Assembly: GCA_003288255.1 (NCBI GenBank)
Contig: CP026600.1
Location: 2,356,001-2,420,000 of the forward strand
Reading direction: 5' to 3'
From: Clostridiaceae bacterium 14S0207
GTDB taxonomy: Bacteria; Bacillota; Clostridia; Clostridiales; Clostridiaceae
Length of the DNA: 64,000 bases
A program made the translations under genes and the position numbers. Below are positions 29,037 to 38,658 of the stretch, piece after piece (position 1 is the first letter of the stretch; the number at the start of each line of letters is the position of its first letter). The notes beneath the pieces were generated by a model, which did no database searches, was not told the origin of the DNA, and saw only the letters and a program-made list of their open reading frames with translations.

Positions 29037-30017
29037 TTATATCATATACTTTCCTAATTCTTGTTCTGTAGCACTTACTGTTTCAATTACATTACTTAAG
29101 TTTGATCCAAAATCACCATATTTAATAGTAACTTTATCCTCATCTTTACCTTTACAATATCTCACTGTTATTTTAGCAGCTATTTCCAAATCTTCATTGG
29201 TGTATTCACCGATTATAGCAACTGAAGAACCATTAAAATCTTTTGCTAACATATAAATATCCTCTTTAGTTAAAAGATCTTTTAAAATCTCTCCTTCTTC
29301 TTGCATTCTAGTGGAAATAACCTTACACTTATCACTTGTTCTAAAATGTCTTCCTATTTTTAATAGGTCTATCTCCCTATTCTCAATATTCTCTTTATGA
29401 TCTATTAAATCCTTCAATCTTTTAGAAAAATTAGGCTCTGTAAGTTTACATCCTCCTGCTGGAGATGGATAATCTACAATCCCCCATTTTTCCGCAAGTT
29501 CCATTTGCACTTTTCTATTTCTTCCACTTATCTTTAAAAGTTTATTTCTATCTACTAATCCCTCTGTCTCCATTTCAGTAGGATCCAAATTCAAAGCACA
29601 TAATGGTCTTAATATTTTATTTCCTATACCTGATTCTTTCTTAACTAGATTTAAAGCACCTTTATTCTGAGACATAGGTCTTTGATTTAATACTTCTCCA
29701 GTTATAATAAAATCTGCATTAAACTTTTCTAGAAGTTCACCACTATACTTCATCATCATAGCATGACAATCTATGCACGGGTTCATATTTTTTCCATGAC
29801 CATGTTTAGGATTCTTGACCACTTCAAAATGCTCTTTTGAAAAATCTACTACTTCAAGGGGAATATCTATTTGTTTAGTCATTCTTTTAGCATTTTCTTC
29901 ATTAAAGAAAAATGATCTAAAACAAATTCCTATAACCTCTATTCCTTGATCTTTTATAAGTTTCGCCGCTAAAATACTGTCTAAGCCTCCTGAAATCATG
30001 GCTAAAGCTCTTGTCAT
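29037..30017 (-). CDS. PP-loop ATPase, tRNA thiouridylase-like
   Basis: The 326-residue protein belongs to the ThiI/MnmA-like PP-loop group predicted to modify tRNA. The ATP-pyrophosphatase motif MISGGLDSILAAKL lies near residue 7, and NPCIDCHAMMM (CxxC) and IITGEVLNQRPMSQ follow. A C-terminal region of about 120 residues may bind RNA. I chose the ATG at 30017; an ATG nine codons upstream overlaps the end of ddl. The exact reaction is inferred only at class level. Confidence 0.78.
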   Translation of the reverse strand: MTRALAMISGGLDSILAAKLIKDQGIEVIGICFRSFFFNEENAKRMTKQIDIPLEVVDFSKEHFEVVKNPKHGHGKNMNPCIDCHAMMMKYSGELLEKFNADFIITGEVLNQRPMSQNKGALNLVKKESGIGNKILRPLCALNLDPTEMETEGLVDRNKLLKISGRNRKVQMELAEKWGIVDYPSPAGGCKLTEPNFSKRLKDLIDHKENIENREIDLLKIGRHFRTSDKCKVISTRMQEEGEILKDLLTKEDIYMLAKDFNGSSVAIIGEYTNEDLEIAAKITVRYCKGKDEDKVTIKYGDFGSNLSNVIETVSATEQELGKYMI

Positions 30018-30036
30018 ATTATCTTTCCTTTCTGTT

Positions 30037-31068
30037 TTATCCATTTTTTCTTATAATGGCAAATTCAATTAATTTAGTAATTAACTCTGTGTAAGGTATT
30101 CCTGTTTTCTCCCACATTTTTGGATACATGCTAATGCTCGTAAATCCTGGAATTGTATTCACCTCATTTAAATAAACTTCTCCTTCTTCCTTAGTAACTA
30201 AGAAGTCTACTCTAGCCATACCTGCACAATCTAGTGCCTTGTATACCTGTACTGCTATTTCTCTAATATTTTCTAATTCTTCATCAGATAAAGCTGCAGG
30301 AATTAATAACTTAGAAGCTGCATTTTCATATTTTGCTTCATAATCATAGAATTCTTTAGCTGGAATGATTTCTCCTGGTATAGATGCTTTTGGTTCATCA
30401 TTTCCTAGAACAGCAACTTCTACTTCTCTTACATTCAAAGCTTCTTCAACAAGAATTTTTCTATCATATTTTAAGGCCTCTTCTAATCCCGCAATTAGTT
30501 CTTCTCTATTGTGAGCCTTAGTTATTCCAACAGAAGATCCACTATTAGATGGTTTTATAAATAAATCATATCCTAATTTATTTTCTATTGTATTAATAAG
30601 CTCTTCTTTATTACTCTTATATCCAAACTCCGTAACCACTACATAATCTGCTTGTTTTATTCCGAATTTTTCAAGAACATACTTTGTATAAACCTTATCC
30701 ATACATACAGCTGAAGACATTACTCCAGGACCAACACAAGGAAGATTTAAAAGCTTACAAATTCCCTGAATTGTTCCGTCTTCACCATATAATCCATGAA
30801 GTACAGGAAATACTACATCAACCTCTTTATTAAAAAGAATTTTTTCTCCTTCTGGTTTTTTGTAAAATTCATCTTCTTCCCATTTTCCACTCTCTATATT
30901 ATCTATTTCACCTGTATATTCAAACCATTTTCCATCCTTATTTATTCCTATTGGATAAACATCAAATTTTTGTTGATTTATGTTTCTTAAAACTGATGAG
31001 GCAGATACTCTTGAAACTTCATGTTCAGTTGATTGTCCTCCAAATAAAATAGCTACTTTAGTCTTCAT
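30037..31068 (-). CDS. ddl: D-alanine--D-alanine ligase
   Basis: Makes the D-Ala-D-Ala dipeptide for peptidoglycan. The 343-residue ATP-grasp enzyme has the N-terminal ILFGGQSTEHEVSRVSA, VFPVLHGLYGEDGTIQG, and the C-terminal MARVDFLVTKEEGEVYLNEVNTIPGFT with metal ligands. A GGAGAGGT site precedes the ATG. It overlaps or abuts the PP-loop gene downstream. Confidence 0.96.
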   Translation of the reverse strand: MKTKVAILFGGQSTEHEVSRVSASSVLRNINQQKFDVYPIGINKDGKWFEYTGEIDNIESGKWEEDEFYKKPEGEKILFNKEVDVVFPVLHGLYGEDGTIQGICKLLNLPCVGPGVMSSAVCMDKVYTKYVLEKFGIKQADYVVVTEFGYKSNKEELINTIENKLGYDLFIKPSNSGSSVGITKAHNREELIAGLEEALKYDRKILVEEALNVREVEVAVLGNDEPKASIPGEIIPAKEFYDYEAKYENAASKLLIPAALSDEELENIREIAVQVYKALDCAGMARVDFLVTKEEGEVYLNEVNTIPGFTSISMYPKMWEKTGIPYTELITKLIEFAIIRKNG

Positions 31069-31285
31069 ATTACCTCTCCTTTAACATAACTACTATATTA
31101 TAATTATTCTAAAATAAAATTTTTGCAACAAAATAACTTAATTTCACATTTCTTATATTATCAAAATTGTTTATTTCTCAAAATTAATAACTCTTTTATT
31201 TTTTTATTGCAATAATATATATTATATATTTACAGAGATAATTTTAAAAGTCCTCATAGCAATTTATTAAAATATTTTTTAGCCT

Positions 31286-32671
31286 CTAAATTGTTAATTT
31301 TCCATTAGGAGTATTTATAATCTCAACTATTCTCTCTTCATAACCAGTTTTAGCATTAATATATATTATAAATTGTCTCCCTTTATATTCCCCAATATAT
31401 TCATAACAAAGCACTTCTTTATTATTTTCTGTGGGAATTACTGCTAAGGAAACTCTTTTTAAATCAATTCTTTTACTTACCTTGTGTTTTCCTTCCTCTG
31501 ATGTAATTTTAACTGTTGGTATATTTCTTTCATTAACGTGTGCAATTAAGTATTTATCTGCTTCTACTCCCGTAATTTGTCCGTCTACTAAAGATATTTT
31601 TAACTTAATTTGATCAGGATACATGATTATGTTATCTTTTTTAGCTACATAACTGATTAAAATTTCTTTATCATATGTAAGCGTATATGTAGATTTCATA
31701 TTACTATACCCCATATTCTGCAATTTTTTTATTCCTATTTCATTGGCCTTTTCAGCTGATATTTGTTTCTTATCTGGCTTTTTATTATAAAGAAGATATA
31801 CTAAATGTCCTCCATTTTTACTAACCTCTGCGACTATACTTTCACCTTGTTTTTCATTTTTTAATTCTACATTATATTTATAGGAAGGTATTTTACTTGG
31901 AACTTTCTTATCCTTAGCTTCATTTACCTGTTCTATTTTTTTTATATTTTCTTTTCCATATAACTTGATAATTGCTTCTTTTCCTTGTTCACTAGAAACT
32001 ATCTTTTGTGAAAGTATTCTTGGCTTTATAGCTAAGGTATTATCTGAAAATGGACCATCATAAATTAAAACTGGATATTCATTAACTTGTTTTTGAATTA
32101 CATCAAATCTATTTTCTACACTCTTATCTTTAACTTCATTACTTGCTAACATTTCGGATGTTTTTTTTCTAATATCTGCCCATTTAACTTTTCCCTTTGT
32201 AGTATCATTTAAAACATTGTTTAGTTCTGTTTCAAGTGAATATGCTTGCATTTCTAAATCATCTATAGTAGAAATTTCTTTATCAGTTAAAGGTTCTTTT
32301 TTAGTTTCTCTTTTACTTAAAGTATAGCAAAAATCTCCTACTTGATTTAAAAATTTACTAGTGTGCGATATAGTTCGTTGTGAAATTGGAAGTGAGTGTA
32401 AATTTTCTTCAGCCATAGATGAATATCTAAAAATCTCATCAAATATAACTATTCCTTGTTCTTTTGATCCTATAATAGGAACCTTGCTTAAATTACTTCT
32501 AATATTTTCTACATTACTAGAAAGATTATATAAATTTTTACTATATTGTGATTGAAGATAATTTTTATAATCTGTTCTTTCTAAAGTCATTAAAACAATA
32601 TAACTTGATGAATACACAATAATCATAGCAGCAATAAGAGTATAGATTATTCTACCTTTTTCTTTCTTCAT
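31286..32671 (-). CDS. ypeB: Spore germination protein YpeB
   Basis: In Bacillus YpeB stabilises and controls the cortex-lytic enzyme SleB. The 461-residue protein has one N-terminal membrane anchor (about residues 9-29), a helical N-domain and repeated YpeB/PepSY-like units in the C-terminal half (AEKANEIGIKKLQNMGYSNMK; later GQITGVEADKYL). No sleB gene lies next to it; spoIIR is the upstream neighbour. An AGAGGAG site precedes the ATG. Confidence 0.88.
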   Translation of the reverse strand: MKKEKGRIIYTLIAAMIIVYSSSYIVLMTLERTDYKNYLQSQYSKNLYNLSSNVENIRSNLSKVPIIGSKEQGIVIFDEIFRYSSMAEENLHSLPISQRTISHTSKFLNQVGDFCYTLSKRETKKEPLTDKEISTIDDLEMQAYSLETELNNVLNDTTKGKVKWADIRKKTSEMLASNEVKDKSVENRFDVIQKQVNEYPVLIYDGPFSDNTLAIKPRILSQKIVSSEQGKEAIIKLYGKENIKKIEQVNEAKDKKVPSKIPSYKYNVELKNEKQGESIVAEVSKNGGHLVYLLYNKKPDKKQISAEKANEIGIKKLQNMGYSNMKSTYTLTYDKEILISYVAKKDNIIMYPDQIKLKISLVDGQITGVEADKYLIAHVNERNIPTVKITSEEGKHKVSKRIDLKRVSLAVIPTENNKEVLCYEYIGEYKGRQFIIYINAKTGYEERIVEIINTPNGKLTI

Positions 32672-32791
32672 AATTATTCTCCTCTCATGTTTATAAATTT
32701 CTTTATCTTTTTATATAGTTTATTTAATTTTATTATGTGCATACTACTTGCATTAAATACTAATTTCTTTTTTCTTCTTATAAAAGAAATT

Positions 32792-32838
32792 AAAACAAAA
32801 ACAGGTATTTTTCTTGTATATCCAAGTTAATACCTGTT
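32792..32838 (-). terminator. Terminator after spoIIR
   Basis: A 10-bp stem AACAGGTATT/AATACCTGTT (32800-32809, 32829-32838) followed on the minus strand by a T-rich tract, just past spoIIR. Confidence 0.85.
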
Positions 32839-32845
32839 CTCTCTT

Positions 32846-33469
32846 TTATTTATTTAATAATTCTAAAACTTTAAATTTAACTTTTACATTAGACTTTTTA
32901 TTATTAATAAAATTATATTCTTTATCATCTAAAACTGTCTTCATTTCATTTTCTGCCTTTTTTTCATCTACTTCTACTTTAGTTACATCTGCAAAACATA
33001 AAGGTGGAAACATTATACACCACCAATTATGGCCTTCCCCTGTGCCTATAACTATTCTATATGCCTCATAATTACCTTGTGGTAATGTTATATTTCCATA
33101 AGTTTTAACTGGAAAATTTTCTCTTCCTAATGTTGTTTTCACACTATATTTATACCCTAAATCTTTTATAGTTTCATTACATATATTTATTATTGTATCA
33201 TTATTTTCTTTCATTATCTTTCTTGATTCATCTATATTTTTACATTCCTTCAATTTTGGTGATATATATTCTAAAACCTTGTCTCTTACCTTTAACTTTA
33301 AACTTTGATCATCTTCTGTATCACTATTAGCTATTACATGAAATCTAATTATTTTAGAAGATATATCTTCTAGTGTATTATTATCCCCTTCAGCAGAAAC
33401 CTGTTTAGAATTATAAAATATACCACATAAGAATAAGCCAATTGTTATAAATATAATTAATCTTTTCAT
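32846..33469 (-). CDS. spoIIR: Stage II sporulation protein R
   Basis: A forespore-secreted signal that triggers pro-sigma-E processing by SpoIIGA in the mother cell. The 207-residue protein has a signal peptide (about residues 4-24), IRFHVIANSDTEDDQSLKLKVRDKVL and the C-terminal GTGEGHNWWCIMFPPLCF, all SpoIIR hallmarks. I chose the ATG at 33469 with GGGGGAAG upstream. Confidence 0.95.
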   Translation of the reverse strand: MKRLIIFITIGLFLCGIFYNSKQVSAEGDNNTLEDISSKIIRFHVIANSDTEDDQSLKLKVRDKVLEYISPKLKECKNIDESRKIMKENNDTIINICNETIKDLGYKYSVKTTLGRENFPVKTYGNITLPQGNYEAYRIVIGTGEGHNWWCIMFPPLCFADVTKVEVDEKKAENEMKTVLDDKEYNFINNKKSNVKVKFKVLELLNK

Positions 33470-33539
33470 TTTCTTCCCCCATAAAATCATTTATTAATTA
33501 TTAACTTATTCATATTGTATCCATTATTTGTAATTTTAA

Positions 33540-34724
33540 TCATGATGTAATACCAGTTCTTCTAATTTTCGTATAAACATTTACATTTATTTTGGCTTTT
33601 TTAAATACATCTTCCCAATTACTCTTTATTTTTTTATATTTATAAGGATGAAATTTTTCTAGGTATTCTTTTATTTTTAACGGATCCACAGAATATTTTT
33701 CTTGGAATATTTGTATTATTTTTTCACATTCCTCACTTAAAGAATTATTAAAACTTGTTTCATACTCTTGTATTAGTTTAGATTGTAATACATTTTTTTG
33801 TATGGTAAATCCACTTATAGCACCTTCTACTCTTATATTAATATTTAGCTCAAGATTATCTTTATCTAACTTTTTAAGATCAAATTTTCTTTGTACACCT
33901 TCAATTACATAATCAACAGGATGACCGTCTCTATAAAGCACCTTATTTCCACCCTTAGCTTTTCCTCTTAAAATTTCTAAATTTGAAGTTTCTATGGAAT
34001 TTAAAACTCCTAGCATTTTATAATTTTTTATAACCGCGGTTCCATACAAAGTAAGCTCATTTTTATCTTTATCCATTTCAACATAAGGTACAATAGCATT
34101 TCCATTTTCACCTATTAAAGAAATAAATTCATTCAAAGTCATAGGAAGAACGCTAGAATTTCTATCATTATTCTCCATTATACCACTTATATATGTTTGA
34201 AAGTTTTTCTCCATTTCAGGTTTAAAACTTTGAAATTTCTCGGCATTTCCTTTAGTTATAACTATCTTCATCATTCTATTAATATCTGCATTTCTACTAA
34301 AATAATCCATAATCTCTTTTACAACATCTGGATACTGCAACACAGTATCACTTAAAATTAAAATTTTTGTATGACCTAAATGTATATTTCTACTGCTTTT
34401 TTTAGTGGCCTCTGATAGAGAGTCCTCCATTGAGTATGCCTCAGTAGAAATTTTTTTTTCTGATGCCGTAGCACCCTTAGTTGGTCCTAGTTCACTGATA
34501 TCTGGATATCCATAAGTTACATTTAATCTTTTAGCCATTGATTCTTCAAATGGTTCATCTTTTTTAATTTTTTTAAGTTTTTTTCCTTGATTTATATCAT
34601 CACCGGTATCTATTGCTATAGTAGAAATAAATGCTCTTCTATCTATCTCTACTCTATCCCAACATCCTGTAAAAACAAAGGGAATAATCAAAACTAAAAA
34701 TAAACTTATAATTTTAGCTCTCAT
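33540..34724 (-). CDS. gerAC: Germinant receptor C subunit, Ger(x)C lipoprotein
   Basis: Outer subunit of a spore germinant receptor in the inner spore membrane. The 394-residue protein has a lipoprotein signal with the lipobox VFTGC near residue 21 and the typical CWDRVEIDRRAFISTIAID directly after it. The start overlaps the end of the B-subunit gene by 11 bases, so the two are translationally coupled. Which germinant is sensed is unknown. Confidence 0.93.
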   Translation of the reverse strand: MRAKIISLFLVLIIPFVFTGCWDRVEIDRRAFISTIAIDTGDDINQGKKLKKIKKDEPFEESMAKRLNVTYGYPDISELGPTKGATASEKKISTEAYSMEDSLSEATKKSSRNIHLGHTKILILSDTVLQYPDVVKEIMDYFSRNADINRMMKIVITKGNAEKFQSFKPEMEKNFQTYISGIMENNDRNSSVLPMTLNEFISLIGENGNAIVPYVEMDKDKNELTLYGTAVIKNYKMLGVLNSIETSNLEILRGKAKGGNKVLYRDGHPVDYVIEGVQRKFDLKKLDKDNLELNINIRVEGAISGFTIQKNVLQSKLIQEYETSFNNSLSEECEKIIQIFQEKYSVDPLKIKEYLEKFHPYKYKKIKSNWEDVFKKAKINVNVYTKIRRTGITS

Positions 34725-35817
34725 GTCTTACTTCACCCCTTTGCCTTATTTTACTAACTGCATATATAATTAAAGGTAAAATTATTATTAAAACACTTGA
34801 TATTTTATACAAAAACATTGATTTCACTTCATAGACTTGTGCTATATTTTCAGGAATTAATGCTATGAAATAAAATAAAGGAGTTACAATTAAAGATCCC
34901 AACTTCACATCTAAAAAATTAAATGCTTTTCCTGTTATTTCTGCTGAGAAAAAATACATATTTATAAAATTAGTGAAGAAAAATAAAATCCAAAATACCA
35001 TTACTACCCCATCCCATCTTTCTATAAATGCCTCTGGGATGTCTATAGATTTAATCATTGTAATTGTTGGCCATAATAAATTTTGAACTTCTTTTTTAGT
35101 AAAAATACCCAAAGAAAATATAGTAACTATTATATAACATATACAAATAAAAATAATCGCTTTAGAAAACGTCTTTTTTAATCTATCTCTATTTTTAGCA
35201 TAAGGTATTATTAAATAAGCTATATTAATCCCTATAAATGCAAATACTGATCTTAAACTTCCTTGTATATATTGCATAGGCTTATTATTAAAAACAGGAA
35301 GTACATTTGTTAAATCTATATTATTTATTGTTAATAATAAACTTAATCCTAGTGGAATTACTACACACCAAAAAACTACTTCATTAAACTTTATTATTGA
35401 GCTAATACCTCCTCTAACTACAGAGCTTCCAACTAAAATTAATAAAAGTATTATTAGTTCAGTTGGTGTTTTTTCTAATAAATACATTTTTATTACTTCT
35501 GCAAATATTCTTAACCCAATAGCAGAAAATATTATGCTATATATTGCAAAAATTAAAGCTATAATTTTTCCTAAAAATTTTCCAAAATTACTTTCAAGTA
35601 AATTATTAAATCCTCTAAATTCATTTATTTTCACAGTCTTATATATAATTACTAAAATATAATACGCTATTATTCCAGCTAAAATTGTAGCTATCCATCC
35701 TTCTGTATTTAAAATTTTTGTTACACTTCTAGGATAAGAAAATATATTAATTCCTAATACGGTAATAATTAACGTTACGAAAATCCCATAATCTTCAATC
35801 CTTATTTTTTCTTTCAT
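34714..35817 (-). CDS. gerAB: Germinant receptor B subunit, GerAB permease-like
   Basis: A 367-residue integral membrane protein of the APC-like GerAB family with ten predicted helices; in B. subtilis this subunit binds the germinant. GINIFSYPRSVTKILNTEGWIA near the N-terminus is family-typical. It lies between the A and C genes, 60 bases after the former. Confidence 0.93.
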   Translation of the reverse strand: MKEKIRIEDYGIFVTLIITVLGINIFSYPRSVTKILNTEGWIATILAGIIAYYILVIIYKTVKINEFRGFNNLLESNFGKFLGKIIALIFAIYSIIFSAIGLRIFAEVIKMYLLEKTPTELIILLLILVGSSVVRGGISSIIKFNEVVFWCVVIPLGLSLLLTINNIDLTNVLPVFNNKPMQYIQGSLRSVFAFIGINIAYLIIPYAKNRDRLKKTFSKAIIFICICYIIVTIFSLGIFTKKEVQNLLWPTITMIKSIDIPEAFIERWDGVVMVFWILFFFTNFINMYFFSAEITGKAFNFLDVKLGSLIVTPLFYFIALIPENIAQVYEVKSMFLYKISSVLIIILPLIIYAVSKIRQRGEVRHES

Positions 35818-35877
35818 AGTTTCTTCTTACTACTAAAAGTAAGTTATCTCACCTCTTTTTCTTCCGTAAAATAAAAA

Positions 35878-37338
35878 TTACTTTTGTCTTATTTTATCCT
35901 TTGTATGCATGTATTCAGGTCTTTCCTTTAAAAATTTAATTGGTAGTCTAAGAAATAAATCTTTAAAATCTTTAAAATTAGGACTAACCAATGGTGCTAA
36001 ATATGGAATTGAAAAACTTTTTAATTTTATAAGGTGAATTAAAACTAAAATTAATCCTAGCATTATTCCATATAATCCAAATATAGAGGATAAAATTATA
36101 AGAAAAAATCTAATAAACCTAAAGGCTGAAGTAATTTCATAATTAGGAGTTATAAATGTAGTAATAGCTGTTAATCCAACTATAATAATCATAATAGGAC
36201 TTACTATACCTGCTCCAACTGCTGCCTGACCTATTATTAATCCACCTACAATTCCTATTGTAGCTCCTATAGGTTTAGGTAGCCTCGCTATTGCCTCTAT
36301 AAGAAGTGATAAACTTATTTCCATAATAATAACTTCCATAAATGCCGGGAAAGGTACTCCCTCTCTAGATGCTGCTATGGAATAGGCTAATTTTGTAGGT
36401 ATTATAGATGTTTGAAAAGAAGTTACAGCTATATAGAGCGCTGGTAAAAGCAATGTAATAAAAATAGAAATAAATCTAAGCATTCTAAGAACAGAACCTT
36501 CCATCCATCTTTGATAATAATCATCTGGAGATTGAAACATATTAGCCATTGTTGCTGGTATAATAATAGCAAACGGAGAGTTATCCACCAATATAGCTAT
36601 TCTTCCTTCATAAATAGCCGCTGCTACCACATCCGGTCTTTCAGTACTTTGTATTTGTGGAAATGGAGAATATTTATTATCCTCAATATATTCACTAATA
36701 TAAGCACTATCCAAAACTGCATCTATATTTATATCTTTCATTCTAGTTTGTAACTCTTTTAAGGCTTCCTTATTTACAATATCCTCAATATATATAATTG
36801 CCATATCAGTTTTAGATCTTACTCCTACAGTTTTAGCTTCTATTTTAAGTCTTGTATCTCTAACTCTCCTTCTAATTAAAGCTGTATTAAATCTAATAGT
36901 TTCAACAAAGCCTTCTCTAGCACCTCTTATTACAGTTTCTCCAGAAGGTTCTGAAACTCCCCTTGCTGGCCAAGAACGGGTAGCTATAACATATGCAACT
37001 TTTAGCCCATCTACAAACATTAAAGTATCACCTGAAAGCATACTTTGAACACCTTGAGCCATTTTATCTACTTCTTTAATATCCGAAACTTCAATAATTC
37101 TATCTTTAAGTTCTCGTGCATTTTTTATTTCTTTTAAACATTGCATCATAGGTTCTATTACATATTTGTCTAAAAGCAATTTATCAGCCATTCCATCTAT
37201 GTATACTAAAACAGCTTTTTTATTTTGTATAAAATATTCTCTAAAAACTATATCTGAATTTCCCTGTAATAATTTTTTTAAATAATTTAAATTTTCATCG
37301 GCTTTTTCTCTTATTTGTTCTTTGATTTCTTCCTTCAA
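35878..37338 (-). CDS. gerAA: Germinant receptor A subunit, GerAA
   Basis: The 486-residue receptor subunit has a large N-terminal cytoplasmic domain (about 1-250; VSEPSGETVIRGAREGFVETI) and four to five C-terminal helices (from about 285) typical of the GerA/SpoVAF family. The start is a TTG at 37338 with AAGGA and GAGGA sites just upstream. First of the three classic receptor genes. Confidence 0.94.
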   Translation of the reverse strand: MKEEIKEQIREKADENLNYLKKLLQGNSDIVFREYFIQNKKAVLVYIDGMADKLLLDKYVIEPMMQCLKEIKNARELKDRIIEVSDIKEVDKMAQGVQSMLSGDTLMFVDGLKVAYVIATRSWPARGVSEPSGETVIRGAREGFVETIRFNTALIRRRVRDTRLKIEAKTVGVRSKTDMAIIYIEDIVNKEALKELQTRMKDINIDAVLDSAYISEYIEDNKYSPFPQIQSTERPDVVAAAIYEGRIAILVDNSPFAIIIPATMANMFQSPDDYYQRWMEGSVLRMLRFISIFITLLLPALYIAVTSFQTSIIPTKLAYSIAASREGVPFPAFMEVIIMEISLSLLIEAIARLPKPIGATIGIVGGLIIGQAAVGAGIVSPIMIIIVGLTAITTFITPNYEITSAFRFIRFFLIILSSIFGLYGIMLGLILVLIHLIKLKSFSIPYLAPLVSPNFKDFKDLFLRLPIKFLKERPEYMHTKDKIRQK

Positions 37339-37364
37339 ATCCTCACTTCCTTTTGTACTTACTT

Positions 37365-37556
37365 CTATAAAATAGTTTTAATTATAAATAACACAATAGA
37401 TATACCAAGTATAAAATACCCTAAAATCTTAGATTGATTACATTCTTTATCTCTTCCCTGCTTTTGAAACTCTTTTGAATCAAATTTAATAGCTACAAAA
37501 CTTATAACTATCATTAATATAAGAAAATACTTATCAAATAAATCTATATATTTCAT
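37365..37556 (-). CDS. Small two-helix protein, possible germinant receptor D subunit
   Basis: A 63-residue protein with two membrane helices (about 8-24 and 44-62) around a short charged loop (DSKEFQKQGRDKECNQ). It lies 26 bases upstream of gerAA in the same direction, with AAGGAG before its ATG, and starts the operon. Small two-helix D subunits are known from some ger operons of Bacillus and Clostridium and modulate receptor function. Assignment here rests on size, topology and position, not on a recognised motif. Confidence 0.6.
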   Translation of the reverse strand: MKYIDLFDKYFLILMIVISFVAIKFDSKEFQKQGRDKECNQSKILGYFILGISIVLFIIKTIL

Positions 37557-37571
37557 TTAAATTCTCCTTAA

Positions 37572-37612
37572 ACAAAAAAACTATCTAAGTGTTTAATTAC
37601 TTAAATAGTTTT
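37572..37612 (-). terminator. Terminator after ispE
   Basis: A 14-bp stem with one mismatch (37577-37590, 37599-37612) and an A/T tail, between ispE and the ger operon. Confidence 0.75.
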
Positions 37613-37642
37613 CGCTAATATTTATTAAATTATTCAAATGTA

Positions 37643-38491
37643 TTAAATAGTCCTAGTTATAAAAACTTCTGTGTAATTTTCCTTAAAATATTCATAAGCT
37701 CTTTGTGCTTTTAACATATCATCAAATATTCCGAATACCGTAGGACCACTTCCACTCATTAAGGTTCCTATAGCTCCATTACTTAACATTTCTTTTTTTA
37801 TACTACCTATAGCTGGATAAGAACCTATAGTTATATTTTCTAGTACATTTTTCATGCTATCCGCCACAAATCTTAAATTTCTATTATCCATGGCTTCTAT
37901 AATTCCTTCCGTATTAGGATGTTTAAATATTTTATTTATATCTAAAGCTTTATACACCTCTTTAGTTGAAACCCCAAAATTAGGTTTTATTAAGACCATT
38001 ATTACATTCTTAAAAGGTCTTAAAGTAGTTATTTTTTCTCCTATTCCTTCGCATAAAGCCGTACCACCTTGAATGCAATAAGGTATATCCGCTCCTATAG
38101 ACAGTCCTAATTCCATTAATTCATTTTTCATAATATCAACTTTATTAAATAAATATTTCATTCCTCTTAAAACTGTTGCGGCATCAGAACTTCCACCTGC
38201 TAGCCCTGCAGCTACAGGAATATTTTTCTGGATTTTTATATCAACACCATCTTTTATATTATACTTTTCCATAAAAATTTTCGCTGCTTTATGGGCTAAA
38301 TTTCTATTATCAATAGGAACATAAGGTTTATCACAAAATATCCTTATAGTTCCTAAATTATTTTTCTCCATTTCTATTACATCATATAGATCAATTCGTT
38401 GCATAATCATTCTTAAAAGATGATACCCATCTTCTCTTTTACCAACTACATCTAAGGATAAATTAACCTTTGCATACGCTTTCAAAATCAT
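37643..38491 (-). CDS. ispE: 4-diphosphocytidyl-2-C-methyl-D-erythritol kinase
   Basis: GHMP kinase of the MEP isoprenoid pathway. The 282 residues include the N-terminal AYAKVNLSLDVVGKREDGYH and the ATP-binding PVAAGLAGGSSDAATVLRG, plus LMSGSGPTVFGIF near the C-terminus. Gene order ispE-sipL-veg-yabG matches the yabG-veg-ispE neighbourhood of Bacillus. Confidence 0.96.
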   Translation of the reverse strand: MILKAYAKVNLSLDVVGKREDGYHLLRMIMQRIDLYDVIEMEKNNLGTIRIFCDKPYVPIDNRNLAHKAAKIFMEKYNIKDGVDIKIQKNIPVAAGLAGGSSDAATVLRGMKYLFNKVDIMKNELMELGLSIGADIPYCIQGGTALCEGIGEKITTLRPFKNVIMVLIKPNFGVSTKEVYKALDINKIFKHPNTEGIIEAMDNRNLRFVADSMKNVLENITIGSYPAIGSIKKEMLSNGAIGTLMSGSGPTVFGIFDDMLKAQRAYEYFKENYTEVFITRTI

Positions 38492-38561
38492 ATTTTTACC
38501 AGAATCCTCCTTAATGTTATTTATTATAATATTATAACATTATTTTTTAAAGTATGTTCAA

Positions 38562-38622
38562 AAATAAAACACCTTACATTATATAACTTATTTAAAGTTT
38601 ATTACAACATAAGGCGTTTTTT
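38562..38622 (-). terminator. Terminator after sipL
   Basis: Arms at 38567-38580 and 38606-38620 pair over about 14 bases with wobbles and a T-rich tail on the minus strand. The loop is long (about 25 bases), so it is weaker than its neighbours. Confidence 0.6.
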
Positions 38623-38658
38623 ATGTGCTTTTATTTAATTTTAATAATGTATACTTTA

